From positions 122,946 through 186,945 of the forward strand of contig QANZ01036210.1 in NCBI GenBank assembly GCA_003254925.1: 64,000 bases of DNA, read 5' to 3'. The notes below the pieces were generated by a model that saw only the letters and a list, made by a program, of their open reading frames with translations, was not told where the DNA came from and did no database searches. The stretch is from Chamaecrista fasciculata (Eukaryota; Streptophyta; Magnoliopsida; Fabales; Fabaceae). Shown piece after piece: positions 46,074-56,554 of this stretch. The first letter of the stretch is position 1, and each line of letters starts with the position of its first letter. The position numbers and the translations under genes are program-made.

Positions 46074-46693
46074 ATCCTTAACTTCATAATCATCACCATT
46101 TCTGCTTCTTCCAACTTCCACCACCACCACCACCATAGCAAAGTCATACCTTTCTTCGATCACAAACACCCCACCACCACCTCCATCTACCACAACAACG
46201 ACGACGACACTGGCAACTCATAACGAATTACGCCGTTTTGGAGCCAAAAAAATAAAGCAATGACCCCATATAGAGGTGGAAGGGTCAAAATAAAAAATTA
46301 AAGACAACCCTTTGTTTATTAGTAAATTTTGCACTAACCCACCACGAAAACATTCTCCAACAACGACAATAACAACAGCGGCGACAACGTAATTGATTAT
46401 GACATTTTTTTTGGGTAATGGAAAAACAAAGTAATGATCCCTGAGGTGCAAATACATTTAGGCCTCCATTTGTTCCTTTTCTGTTACGTTTTTATCTCTA
46501 TTACAAAAAGAAAATGAGCTTCAGCAAAAGAACAAAAATTGAGGATCAAATTTGAAACTTGGCAATTAACGTGAATGAAAATGAGACTAATGGTGAAACT
46601 TGGCAAATTTGAGGATCAAATCGAAACAAAAAAAATTGTGGACTGAATCGAAATCTTAGGCAAACATTAGGGGACCATAATAGGGTTTTGGCC

Positions 46694-46920
46694 AAAATAA
46701 TTGTTTAAAATAGAAATTAATAAATAATCTTAATAAGTATAATATATTTAAATGATTTTTTAAATTATAACCTAATCAAAATTGTATTTAAATAATAATA
46801 ATAATAACATATTTTATAAAATAGAAATAATTATTATATATAATTAATAAATTAATAAAAATTGCAAAATATGTAAGACATAATAAAGTATATTAGTGTT
46901 TAACAAAACTTAATAATCAA
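46694..46920. other. AT-rich DNA with AAT repeats
   Basis: Includes (AAT)n near 46790-46805. It could be the body of the Helitron ending at 47297, but a 5' end was not found. Confidence 0.35.
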
Positions 46921-47117
46921 GCCAACAAAGATTGATTCAATTAGTAAGGAGTCAAACCCACAAGGTCGTGAGTTCGATTCCCGCTGTCAATATGAGGGTT
47001 TTATTGGTAGGCGATCTATAAATACATCTGTAAGTGTTCATGAGCCTTGAGACATGCCCTGAACTTGGTGAGTCCAATGGCCCAACTCACCTAAACTTTA
47101 TAAAACCAAAAAAAAAA
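46921..47117 (+). mobile_element. tRNA-derived SINE, copy 2
   Basis: Same body as 44362-44562, with B-box GTTCGATTCC at 46972-46981 and a poly(A) tail. A perfect 12-bp target duplication CTTAATAATCAA lies at 46909-46920 and 47119-47130, the hallmark of LINE-driven retroposition. Confidence 0.88.
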
Positions 47118-47133
47118 ACTTAATAATCAAAAN

Positions 47134-47250
47134 TTTCCTTACTTTTTATCCACCTACCACAATCATTACATACCCATTTTAATATTTTCACACCAAATAA
47201 TCAACAATCATCCAAACACCACTACAAAAATAATCAACTTTGATTATAAT
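47134..47250 (-). mobile_element. 117-bp fragment of the 56555-58107 family
   Basis: In reverse complement it matches about 56600-56720 closely (GTAGTGGTGTTTGGATGATTG, GTGGTAGGTGGATAAAAAG in that element). Single Ns at 47133 and 47251 bracket it exactly. Confidence 0.65.
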
Positions 47251-47297
47251 NTTTACATATATATTTGCGTGCCCGTTAGGGCACGCAAAGCCCCTAG
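47251..47297 (+). mobile_element. Helitron 3' terminus
   Basis: A GCGTGCCC-GTTA-GGGCACGC hairpin (47267-47286) is followed by AAAGCCC and CTAG (47294-47297) and then T. A short hairpin 7-10 nt before CTRR, inserted before T, is the diagnostic Helitron 3' end. The 5' end and any Rep/helicase were not found, so length is unknown. Confidence 0.6.
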
Positions 47298-47880
47298 TAT
47301 ATATATATATATATGCCTTGAGCCATAAAATCGAAATAACAAAACGATAATATTAATAGTTTGGTTTCTAGCATTTCCTCGTCTTACTCAACTTTTTCAA
47401 GATTTCAAACTCGCAATCCAACTTGTCTGTTTGCAATTTCATTATTTTTGAACGAAACCAACTTACAATTTTTTTTTAAATCATGATTATATTCACAAAA
47501 GAGAGTTACACAGTTCAAAAATTAGGAGAAAAGAAAGCCTAAAAATAAGAAAAGAAAATACATGAAGAAGATCCTATCAGCTTCCTAGACATAGTAATGC
47601 CCTAAACAACACACGAGGAGAAGAATACATCAAAAACATCATCAGATTATTTTAGAGATGAGAAGAAAACTTAGCAAAATCTTGTTAAAAAATAGTGGAT
47701 ACAAACTAGATCTACTCCATTGGAGAGCTAAATCATCTGATTTTGAATTCCTCTCTTATTTTGCGTAGTAAATCTTCATCAGATTTTGCCAAATTTGGAA
47801 TTCCTTTTCGAGGAAATAACTTTTCACCATTATTTGCTTTTGAAAAGAAGTCTGGATTCTAGATTTGAGATATTCAAAGA
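47298..47880. other. Intergenic DNA, unassigned repeat remnant
   Basis: No gene seen. The flank continues after the hAT MITE (48399-48600), suggesting one older sequence split by the insertion. Confidence 0.35.
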
Positions 47881-47888
47881 GGTTTCAT

Positions 47889-48390
47889 TAGGGGTGTACA
47901 AAAAAGGCCCGGCCCGGCCAGACCCAGCCCGGCCCGAGGCTGTTCGGGCCGGGTCCGGGTCTAGTCTCTCTAGACCCGGCCCGGCCCGGGGTACCCTCAT
48001 TTTTTTAAAAAAAAAAATTAATTTTTTACTATACATATTTATATTTTATACTACTAAATATTTTTTTAATTGTAATAAATACATATCTATTATTATTTTT
48101 ATCAATTGTATATTAAAAATATACATAAAATATATATTTAATCTTAATTAAATCAACTTTTTTTAACAATTAAGTCAAATTAAATGTCTTCATTAATAAA
48201 AACATCATTAAATTGATCCAAAATTAATTGTTTTACCAATATATACAAGTTAAATTATATATAGAATGAATAAAAAAACACAAAAAAAAATATTTTTTTG
48301 GCCCGGCTAGACCCGGTGACCCGGCCTGGGTCTGTACCGGGCCGGGTCTCGGGCCGACCAGAAACCCGGCCCGGCCCGTGTACAACCTTA
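47889..48390. mobile_element. hAT-type MITE with CCCGGCCCGG subterminal clusters
   Basis: Ends TAGGGGTGTACA and TGTACAACCTTA, with a perfect 8-bp target duplication GGTTTCAT (47881-47888, 48391-48398), as for hAT elements. Both ends carry GC-rich CCCGGCCCGG/GGGCCGGGTC clusters around a 250-bp AT-rich centre. No transposase. Confidence 0.9.
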
Positions 48391-48702
48391 GGTTTCATAC
48401 AAACAAAATATCTCTCACAAAAGAGAAAATAAAATCTTTCCTAGGAAAAGCAGACAACTCCTACATAGAATAGGAGACAACAAAAAAAAAAAAAGAAAAA
48501 ACGAAATAAAGAGAGAGGAAGGAGATTGGCAACCCCTCCCAAAGCAACGCTTAGCGTTAACAAAACCCTAGCAGACGAAGATAAAAGGCGACTTCCTTTG
48601 GACTATAATTCCAAACTTATAACTTCAAATTAATCCAACTGATAGCTATAAATTGAATTAGTTTTGTGCAGATTCATATCGCTGATCACTTTTATTACAA
48701 CT

Positions 48703-48800
48703 TTAGGAAGAACTAAAAGATATTTACTTTCATTGCAACTTTTAGGAAGAACTAGAAGATATTTACTTTCATTGCAACTTTTAAGAAGAACTTAAAAGAT
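48703..48800. repeat. Tandem repeat, unit about 40 bp
   Basis: TTAGGAAGAACTAAAAGATA followed by tttactttcattgcaactt recurs about 2.5 times with small differences. Confidence 0.75.
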
Positions 48801-48943
48801 ATGTACTTGATCAATTACTTTTATTTACACTTCCTAAATCATGAGAAAAAATAAAAAAAAATACAATATTCATAGTAAATGTTGAAAATGGCTTTGGGAA
48901 GAACTAAAAGATCTAAATGCAAGGCCCATTTGCTTGGTTAATC

Positions 48944-49044
48944 ACAACTTTACAAGTAATTATTGTGAAATGGGACTGTTTTCACAATAATGGTTTGTAC
49001 TTAAGTGGTTTGTCCCATTTCACAATAATTACTTGTAAAGTTGT
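48944..49044. repeat. Perfect 33-bp inverted repeat
   Basis: Arms 48944-48976 and 49012-49044 are perfect reverse complements (inner ends GAAATGGGAC / GTCCCATTTC) with a 35-nt loop. It may be a young foldback element or a transcribed hairpin; no target duplication was found. Confidence 0.85.
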
Positions 49045-49603
49045 AATATAAGAAACTGAAGTACAAACCACTCCCAAACTGTTTTCTTTCTCTTTCTCTT
49101 GCGATTCTCCCTTATAATCTTACAATTTCTCCCTTATAATCTTTAGTTTCTTTGCTTGATTTTCATTCAAATAAATCAGATCTTCAGTACCCCTAGTTCA
49201 ATGGTAGTTTTCTCATTTATTTTTGGTTCTACTGTTTCTTTATGAAAGAATTGTTCCAATATTAGATCGATTTAAATCTGAACATCTATGCCGAAAAGCT
49301 TTCGACTTACGGTCAAATTTATGGAGAAGTTTACGATATCTTCATTCGTGAAGAAAATTTCAATTCTGATATGCAGGGAGTATAATTGTAAATGTTTTAT
49401 TGGCAATACCAAGATCAGTGATAATTTTCATTGTAAGGATACTTTCCACATAGGACCAGTAACGCTTTTATTTGTTTTCTTAGTTCAACACTCTTTACAA
49501 ATTATCATTCATGTATTGTTAGATTTTTGTCATCTGAATGATTGTAAGTGTCGTTTGGTTTTTCTATAATGAAATTTGGATTTGATGCTTTTCAAAAAAA
49601 AAA
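49045..49603. other. Intergenic DNA with a possible LINE-type 3' tail
   Basis: TTTTTCTATAATGAAATTTGG followed by poly(A) at about 49559-49603 resembles a plant LINE 3' end. The 93-aa ORF at 49288-49569 has no recognised domain. Confidence 0.35.
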
Positions 49604-50176
49604 GGATAAATTACACTTTGGCATCTGTGGTTTGGTCATATTTCACTTTGGTACCCTGTGGTTTAAAAAGTGACACTTTGGTACCTTGTGGTATTCTCTG
49701 TTAATACTTTGGTACCCTTTTGAAGTTATTTTGTAATACTAACCATAAAAATTTTTGCAAAAATTACATATTGACCCCTAATATTTTCAGAAAATTATAA
49801 ATAGGTCCCTAGATAGTAGATACATAATATTAGGGACTAAAATGAAAATTATAAAAAAAATTTGGAGACAAAACATAATTTTTGAAGAATATAGGACAGA
49901 AGATAGAATTGAAAAACAGTCCCAAAAACTTTTATAGTTTTCATTTTAGTCCCTGAATAATATGTATATAAGGACCTGTTTGTAATTTTTTGAAAATATT
50001 GAGGGTCAATATGTAATTTTTGTAAAATTTGTTATGGTTTAAATTACAAAATAGCTCCAAAAGGGTAGCAAAGTGTTAACAAAAAATATCACAGGGTACC
50101 AAAGTGTTACTTTTTAAACCACATGGTACCAAAGTGAAATATAACCAAACTACAAGATACCAAAGTGTAATTTACC
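49604..50176. mobile_element. Mutator-type MITE (GGTACC family) in the CBF5 promoter region
   Basis: GGATAAATTACACTTTGG and CCAAAGTGTAATTTACC are inverted ends; internal modules match 25923-26291 and 31467-31715. Poly(A) on both sides hides the target duplication. It ends about 230 bp upstream of the CBF5 start and about 35 bp before the first site II motif. Confidence 0.78.
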
Positions 50177-50211
50177 AAAAAAATTTATTGTGAAATGGCT
50201 TTGTGTGGATA

Positions 50212-50380
50212 TGGGCCTCAATTGGGCCTACAAGATTGTTACCAAGCCCACTGCAGACTCCGTGGATTATCATCATCTTCCCTAACTCTTTATGTGCAAA
50301 ACAAAAACCCTTAAAACCTCATTTTCATTTCCACAAAACCCTTCCTTCATCGCCATAGCCTCCACTCTCTAAAACCCTAA
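50212..50380 (+). promoter_or_regulatory. CBF5: CBF5 promoter: site II motifs and telo-box
   Basis: TGGGCC at 50212-50217 and 50223-50228 and AGCCCA at 50245-50250 are site II-type elements. A telo-box AAACCCTAA lies at 50372-50380, 26 bp before the start codon. This combination is known from plant ribosome-biogenesis and translation genes, which fits CBF5. Confidence 0.75.
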
Positions 50381-50405
50381 TAACAGCACAATCTAGCTAG
50401 CTGCC

Positions 50406-52172
50406 ATGTCTGAGCTTGAAGCTTCTCTCTCCTCGAAGAAGAAGAAGAAACACCATACCAAAACCGACAATGACGACGCGACCACACAGAAAAAAAACGA
50501 TACCGATACGGACTTCATGATCAAGCCACAGAGCTTCACTCCCTCCATCGATAGCTCTGAATGGCCGATTCTCCTCAAAAACTACGACCGCCTCAATGTA
50601 CGAACCGGTCACTACACTCCGGTTCCCTCCGGTCACACCCCTCTCCGCCGTCCTTTACCGGAGTACATCAAATACGGCGTTCTCAATCTCGATAAGCCCG
50701 CGAATCCGTCTTCTCACGAGGTCGTCGCTTGGATCAAACGCATTCTTCGGGTCGAGAAAACGGGTCACAGCGGAACTCTCGACCCGAAAGTCACCGGAAA
50801 CCTCATCGTCTGCATCGATCGGGCGACCCGACTCGTGAAATCGCAACAAGGAGCTGGAAAGGAGTACGTGTGCGTCGCTAGGCTTCACTCGAAGGTTCCA
50901 GATGTCGCGAAGGTGGCTCGAGCGCTTGAAACGCTTACTGGTGCTGTGTTTCAGAGGCCACCGTTGATTTCTGCAGTGAAGAGACAGCTTAGGATTCGGA
51001 CTATTTATGAGAGTAAGCTTCTTGAGTATGATGCAGATAAGCATTTGGTTGTGTTTTGGATTTCATGTGAGGCAGGTACGTATGTGAGAACTTTATGTGT
51101 TCATTTGGGTTTGCTTCTTGGCGTGGGAGGGCATATGCAAGAGCTTAGAAGAGTGCGTTCTGGGATTATGGGTGAGAAAGATAATATGGTGTCAATGCAT
51201 GATGTGATGGATGCTCAATGGGTTTATGATAACTTCAGGGATGAGAGTTATTTGAGAAGGGTTATTATGCCGCTTGAAGTGCTTTTAACGACTTACAAGA
51301 GATTGGTTGTGAAGGATTCAGCTGTTAATGCCATTTGTTATGGGGCGAAATTGATGATTCCTGGGTTGTTGAGGTTTGAAAATGATATTGATGTGGGTGA
51401 GGAAGTTGTGCTTATGACTACCAAAGGTGAAGCAATTGCTTTGGGGATTGCAGTGATGACTACTGCTGTAATGTCAACTTGTGATCATGGTGAGGTAGCA
51501 AAGATTAAGAGGGTTGTCATGGATCGCGACACGTATCCGAGGAAATGGGGACTTGGACCGAGGGCATCCATGAAGAAGAAGCTGATTGAACAAGGGAAGC
51601 TGGATAAGCATGGAAAGCCAAATGAGAACACTCCAAAAGAATGGTTGAGGAATGTGGTTTTGCCAACTGGTGGAGATAGTATTGTTGCTGGTATTGCTGC
51701 TACTGCTGCTTTGGAAACAGATTCAGCGAAGAAGGAGACTGATGTAGAGAAGGAAAAGGTTAAGAGAAAATTGGAAGAAATCAATGGTGGTCCTGATGCT
51801 GTTTCTACTAAGAAGGTGAAAGTTGTCGAAGTTGAGGAGGTTAAAGAAGAAACATTGAAGGTCAAGAAGGCTAAGGATGAAACTGTTGAGATTGAGGTTG
51901 AGAAGAAAGATAAGAAGAAAAAGAAGAAGAAGGATAAAGAGAATGATGAAGTGGCATCTTCAGATGGTGAGAAGACAAAGAAAGAGAAAAAGGAGAAAAA
52001 GAAGCACAAAGAGAAGGCAGAGGCAGAAGCTACGTCACCCGATACCGAGAAGTCCGAGAAGAAGAAATCAAAGAAAAAGGACAAAGATGCTGAAGATACA
52101 GAGGGTGATGATCAAAGTGAGAAGAAGAAGAAACACAAGAAGAAAAAATCTAAAGACGCAGAGGAAGAATGA
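50406..52172 (+). CDS. CBF5: H/ACA ribonucleoprotein pseudouridine synthase, dyskerin homologue
   Basis: This is a single-exon gene of 588 aa. CBF5/NAP57 is the catalytic subunit of H/ACA snoRNPs and converts uridine to pseudouridine in rRNA and snRNA in the nucleolus and Cajal bodies. Seen: a lysine-rich N-terminus with KKKKKHH; the TruB-type catalytic domain from about residue 88 with [14 protein letters not shown] (catalytic Asp126) and the [17 protein letters not shown] stretch; [12 protein letters not shown] near 224-235; a PUA RNA-binding domain about 297-371; and a long KKE/KKD tail from about 440 that serves nucleolar targeting. The start ATG follows the telo-box closely and begins the conserved N-terminus. 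The frame is uninterrupted, and length fits the plant family. Absence of introns is usual for plant CBF5 as far as I know. Confidence 0.97.
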   Translation: MSELEASLSSKKKKKHHTKTDNDDATTQKKNDTDTDFMIKPQSFTPSIDSSEWPILLKNYDRLNVRTGHYTPVPSGHTPLRRPLPEYIKYGVLNLDKPANPSSHEVVAWIKRILRVEKTGHSGTLDPKVTGNLIVCIDRATRLVKSQQGAGKEYVCVARLHSKVPDVAKVARALETLTGAVFQRPPLISAVKRQLRIRTIYESKLLEYDADKHLVVFWISCEAGTYVRTLCVHLGLLLGVGGHMQELRRVRSGIMGEKDNMVSMHDVMDAQWVYDNFRDESYLRRVIMPLEVLLTTYKRLVVKDSAVNAICYGAKLMIPGLLRFENDIDVGEEVVLMTTKGEAIALGIAVMTTAVMSTCDHGEVAKIKRVVMDRDTYPRKWGLGPRASMKKKLIEQGKLDKHGKPNENTPKEWLRNVVLPTGGDSIVAGIAATAALETDSAKKETDVEKEKVKRKLEEINGGPDAVSTKKVKVVEVEEVKEETLKVKKAKDETVEIEVEKKDKKKKKKKDKENDEVASSDGEKTKKEKKEKKKHKEKAEAEATSPDTEKSEKKKSKKKDKDAEDTEGDDQSEKKKKHKKKKSKDAEEE

Positions 52173-53350
52173 TCATTGAAGTATAGTTTTGGTTGATTAA
52201 TTTCGAAATTTTTGCATCTTTCTGGTAGTATGTTAATTTTCTGTCATCTTCATGTTTGTTCCCCTAGCTCTTTTAATTTTTCTACATTATGCTTTGGAAA
52301 ATCCTTTGGCCTTTATGCTTAATGTTGTAACATTGGGATTATGCCCATGGTATCTGAATTTGGTTTAGTGTCTTCAGATTTTGGCCTCTTGGAACAGTTA
52401 ATATATCTGTAGACCCCGTGAATTGATGAAGATATAACAACTGCTTTAGCTTTTTCATATGCATTTATTTGCTTTCACTTCGTTAGTGCCAAGTTCACTG
52501 ATTAAACAGAAACCTTTTGACTTCAATTGAATGAATACTTTCGTCCACTTCAAGCAACCCATATCTTGTAATACAAAGGTGATGTTTTAGATGATATATG
52601 GTTTTCATATGCATTACTGATCGAATTCTCTTGCCAGTTTCTTTTATGGTTTGGTTTGAATCACTCTAAAATCTAATTAGTTTTCAATCATTCTAATTAT
52701 ATAGTTGATTTTGCTCAATTCGAATTCAATCGGAACGGTTGACTTTGAATAGAACTGGGTCTGACATGTATATGCTCTTCTGTTATTATGACATGTACTT
52801 CTGATATGTTCTGTTAATATCCTGCTTCCAGACTCGTGTTTATACCTTGTAGTAGTATCTTTCAAGTTTCTGGAAGATACAAGAACAGTTCTCTAATGTG
52901 TCTCTTTATAACAATCTTGATTACTAGATTCAAAAGTTCTATCTAGTTCTTGAACTCAATTCGTTTTGCTTGTCTGAAGGAAGACAACAAGAGGCTATAT
53001 GCCTATATTATTGTTTGTTTAGGTTAGTAGGTTCTGGGCAAAAAGAAAAAAAAAATAAGGTTAGTAGGTCTTCCCATTTTAGTTGTATCTATTTATCAAA
53101 CTAAAATGCTAGTCACTATCTCAATTCTCAACTTTGATTTTGTGCAATAGATTTCTTTTTCATTAAAAAAAAACTCTTTATAGTTTTAGGATTGTTGCAT
53201 TTTATATTGATTCAAACTAACAACAACTAATATGTTGTTCAAAAAAAAAAAACTAACAACTAATATTGTAATTAATAGTAGTAAAAAAATTAAAACATTT
53301 TTTCATTTTTAATAAAAATCTTAATGAAAAAATACTTTCAACTATATTCA
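52173..53350. other. CBF5 3' UTR and intergenic DNA
   Basis: No further gene seen. The first 200-300 bp are presumably 3' UTR. Confidence 0.45.
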
Positions 53351-53590
53351 TTTAGGACTCTCGAATTTTAAAACTTAACCGACAGACTCAATGAACTTTT
53401 AACTTTGCTCGACTCCTTTTAACTTTGCTCACTTAAGACTCCTTTTACTTTTTCTAAAAACTCAATTCTAAAGTGAACAAAATTGAAAGTTCATGGGCTC
53501 TATATGTCAAATTGTAAAACTCAGAGATCCTAAGTGAGCACAATTAAAAACTCATGTAAAATTCAAGAGATCTTAGTATAATTTAATATT
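53351..53590. repeat. Imperfect inverted repeat, MITE-like
   Basis: TAGGACTCTCGAATTTTAAA on the left pairs with TTGTAAAACTCAGAGATCCTA on the right, and further GAACTTTT/GAAAGTTC matches lie inside. The edges are approximate. Confidence 0.45.
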
Positions 53591-54139
53591 TAAATCATAG
53601 ATGAAATTTGGATATAAGAGCGGCGTTGAAAGAGATCTTTACAGAATTAATTTGACGATGGTAATTATTGAATAATTAAATTGCAAATAAACCTTTAGAA
53701 TTAAAATATTTTTTTCTTTTCCTTTTTTTTCCGATTTACTGTATCAAATCTTAGTATCTTACACATGCTTAACTGCTTGTAATTCTCAAAATGGGAAATC
53801 GATCAACTGAAGTATGAAGTGGTGAAGTAAATGATCTCAACCGTTCATTAAATTGCTCAAGGACAGATTCAGAGAAATCAATGATCATGATTGCATAATT
53901 TACTACTTCATTGAATCCATACTTCAGCTCATTCACTCCCGAATGGTAACAATAGTTTAATGCTTAAATTGAATATTCAAACTTTTTTGAATCTGAGAAA
54001 GTTTTGGACTATCTCGTTTCTTCATACACAACAACTTCAACCAACATTATCTCATCATTCTTCAAAAGTTTACTGGTTTTCTAAAACAAAAAGAAAAAAA
54101 AAGTCTGACGCTTCTTAAACTGGACTATGTGATCTTCTA
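53591..54139. other. Intergenic DNA
   Basis: No gene seen. CTGAAGTATG near 53808 and CATACTTCAG near 53920 form a weak hairpin. Confidence 0.35.
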
Positions 54140-54205
54140 AGGCCTGTTTGCGAGCCTCGACATCTTGATTTCATCTCATTCAATCATCATCTCATTTTAG
54201 GATTG
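54140..54205. mobile_element. Truncated left end of a Tourist-like MITE
   Basis: TAAGGCCTGTTTGCGAGCCT followed by catcttgatttcatctcatt resembles the left end of 747-2416. No right end. Confidence 0.45.
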
Positions 54206-54369
54206 AATATACCACATGATCCATTTTGCTTACTAAAAGCTTTCTTAATGGAAGCAGACTTATTCATAGCCCACTTTGAAGTGGGCTTATAATCCTCCTC
54301 GCTTTTTTGCTGCAAAAGTAAAGTATTCAAAGCTTTAAGATCCTTTTGTAAGAAATGAAAATTGTTCAT
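54187..54369 (-). CDS. Unrecognised 60-codon ORF
   Basis: A mixed-charge, lysine-rich peptide (FLQKDLKALNTLLLQQK...) with the look of real coding sequence but no family I can name. It partly overlaps a MITE remnant and has no partner exons that I could identify. It could be a gene fragment or chance. Confidence 0.2.
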   Translation of the reverse strand: MNNFHFLQKDLKALNTLLLQQKSEEDYKPTSKWAMNKSASIKKAFSKQNGSCGIFNPKMR

Positions 54370-54540
54370 GTTTTATATTCTTTTTTCAAGGTTTCTGCTA
54401 TTATGTGATGCCCCCGCCGACAATATATATGTGTGTGTGTTTTACTCTTTCTTCATTTAAATGAAAAAGTTAAAAAGAATATAAAATATTACATTCTATA
54501 AGCACTTTGAAACTAAAATGTGTAATTTTTATATACGTCA

Positions 54541-55050
54541 AAGGGTTATTTTGATCTTAAATGTATGCACTAATGTTCATTTTAGTCATTTATATTTCAT
54601 AATATTTAAATTGATTCTTAATGTTGACAAAATATTTTATTTGGGTCCCAAACTATTGAGTATGATCATATTTCTCTCGTTTCAAATTCGAATATGACGA
54701 GTCCAGAGTTAAATATTGCTCTCAAAGAATACTTTCTCTATCCAGTTGGAATCGTCAGCAAACGAGGTCAAATCGATCCTGAAAGTATATCGTTCATTTC
54801 GTAGTCAAACAAGCGAAATTGACTAGATCTCTCTCGTTTCAAGTTCGAATGTAACGAATTCAAAGCTACAAATTACTCTTAACATATCCTTTTTACTTGA
54901 AATGAAATATGAAAGAAATATGACTAAATTCAATAGTTTGAGACAAAAATGAATATTTTTTCAATATTTAGGACTAATTTGAATATTTTAAAATATATAA
55001 AACCAAAATGAACATTATGACATATATTTAAGACCAAAATGACCCTTTAA
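54541..55050. mobile_element. Mutator-like hairpin element, diverged
   Basis: AAGGGTTATTTTGATCTTAA at the left pairs with TTAAGACCAAAATGACCCTT at the right. Inner modules (TCTCTCGTTTCAAATTCGAA, repeated at 54832) and 'ggtcccaaactattgag' / 'caatagtttgagac' also pair. No clear target duplication. Confidence 0.55.
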
Positions 55051-55209
55051 CCTTTTTAAATAAGTCTACCCTTCATTTAAGAAAAAAAAACTACTTGTTC
55101 TTTTTTTAGAAAAAAAAAATCCAAGTCTAGATCTTGATTCAAGTCCAAGGTTTTGAGAGTTTAAAGAGTCCAAGGAGGCAAGGATAAATAGTGATTTTGC
55201 TACTTCTTT

Positions 55210-55794
55210 GTGTCCTCTAATCCACTCCACATACTAAACAAATTATGGAGTATTTCAATCAATTGTTTTATGTTTGGTGCTATGCCTGAGGCGATGGGTT
55301 ATATGGCTCAATTCGGTACAATCAAGGTTTGGTTTCGATCACTTGTGGACCTCTCTCAGGACTTTGCTTCTGATGTCTCTTCTTGGATCGGGCTGGCCTT
55401 GTTTACCCTTTATTCCATCTGGCTGACAAGGAACAGGTGCATATACGATAGCATTAAACATGACTCTCTTTCCGTGGTCAACAACATTCGGGCCTTTGGG
55501 CATGCATTTTCATATGCCTTGCGGGTCAACAATCATGTTCCTAGGATCTCCCGTGTTTCTTCTCTCAAACACGAATGGCCCACATACAATCTATCTCCTA
55601 ACTCGGGCCCGACTATCTTACTACTACTCTGTAAATTGAGGAGGATTGTTTCTGTTTACTTTTTTGTTTTTGTGCAGGGAGACTTCACCTATTTAGGAAA
55701 GAAGTCTAACACTCATAACCTAGATCGCCATTTATTTGTTTTTTCTATCATTAGAGATATAGCTATGGCGCAACACTCCCTTTTTGTTTCATAG
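55210..55794 (+). pseudogene. Non-LTR retrotransposon (LINE) C-terminal fragment
   Basis: The 194-codon ORF contains VWFRSLVDLSQDF and LFTLYSIWLTRNRCIYD. Such a WFRSL...IWxxRN segment usually lies between the reverse transcriptase and the C-terminal RNase H of plant LINE-type proteins. No reverse transcriptase core or complete RNase H is present and the 3' part looks random. It is probably a relic. Confidence 0.45.
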
Positions 55795-56103
55795 GTTACC
55801 TTCGTTGCGGATAGGCCAGGGTTCCTCCAATTACTAACAAAGCCTGGCGCTCGTCCCTTTTTTCAACTTATTCTGGAGGATTTGCTGACCGTACTTTTAG
55901 TTGGTTTCATCATTAAGCGGCATGAACTTTCTCATAAAGACTTCTTTCACTACTTTGTATCTAGGGCCACTCATGTGCCTGTTATGTTAGATTTGGACTT
56001 TTCTTTTTCTCTTTGACCTTTTTGTTGTTGCTATCTAATCTTATTTATTATAGTACGATGACTCATCTAATGCAGCATTAATTTTTTAGTCATGTTAAAT
56101 TTT
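55795..56103. other. Downstream of the LINE fragment, unassigned
   Basis: No gene seen; may be a continuation of the relic. Confidence 0.35.
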
Positions 56104-56513
56104 GAGTAAATTACACAGAGGATCTCTGTGGTTTGGCCTATTTAGAAAAAGAATTCTCGTGGTTTAAAAAGTGACAAATAAGAGACTGGAGTTTGCTCCG
56201 TTAACAAAAGAGATTCTAGAGGTTTTTTTCGTCTAAAGTTAACGGTGCCCTCCCATGTGCTTTGCACGTGACCCCTATTCTAGGATAAATTACATAGAGG
56301 GTTCATGTGGTTCAACCTATTTAGAGAAAGGGTCCTTGTGGTTTTAAAAGTAGCAAATCAGGGCTAAGGGCACCGTTAATTTTAGAAGGAAAAACCTCTA
56401 GGACCTCTTTTGTTAACGGAGCAAATTTCAGTCCCTTATTTGTCACTTTTAAAACCACAAGGATCATTTCTCTAAATAAGCCAAATCACAATGACCCTCT
56501 GTGTAATTTACCC
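56104..56513. mobile_element. Mutator-type hairpin MITE
   Basis: GAGTAAATTACACAGAGG and CCCTCTGTGTAATTTACCC are inverted ends. Flanking 9-mers TTAAATTTT (56095-56103) and TTAATTTTT (56514-56522) differ at one position. Modules differ from the GGTACC family (GTCCTTGTGGTTTTAAAAGT), but the terminal GGGTAAATTACAC is shared. Confidence 0.8.
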
Positions 56514-56554
56514 TTAATTTTTTGTTATGTTGACTTTTTATCATTCAATATTAA

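Larger units (their letters stand above)
44623..46693. mobile_element. Outer Mutator-type hairpin element hosting the Pack-MULE
   Basis: Left end GGCCAAAATCCTATCTTGG and right end AATAGGGTTTTGGCC are inverted repeats related to those of 44885-45940. Its interior, after removing the nested element, includes a CACCACCACC-rich segment (46110-46200) and a 29-bp-arm hairpin (45963-46073). No convincing 9-bp duplication was found. Confidence 0.6.

Noticed and set aside
47786..48151. 121-aa ORF with ARPDPARPEAVRAG
   Set aside because: Proline/arginine run comes from the CCCGGCCCGG cluster of the hAT MITE.
49288..49569. 93-aa ORF
   Set aside because: No family features, AT-rich codons, followed by a LINE-like poly(A) tail.
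51485..52084. 199-aa minus-strand ORF
   Set aside because: Shadow of the lysine-rich CBF5 tail; low-complexity Ser/Phe is the reverse of AAG/GAA codons.
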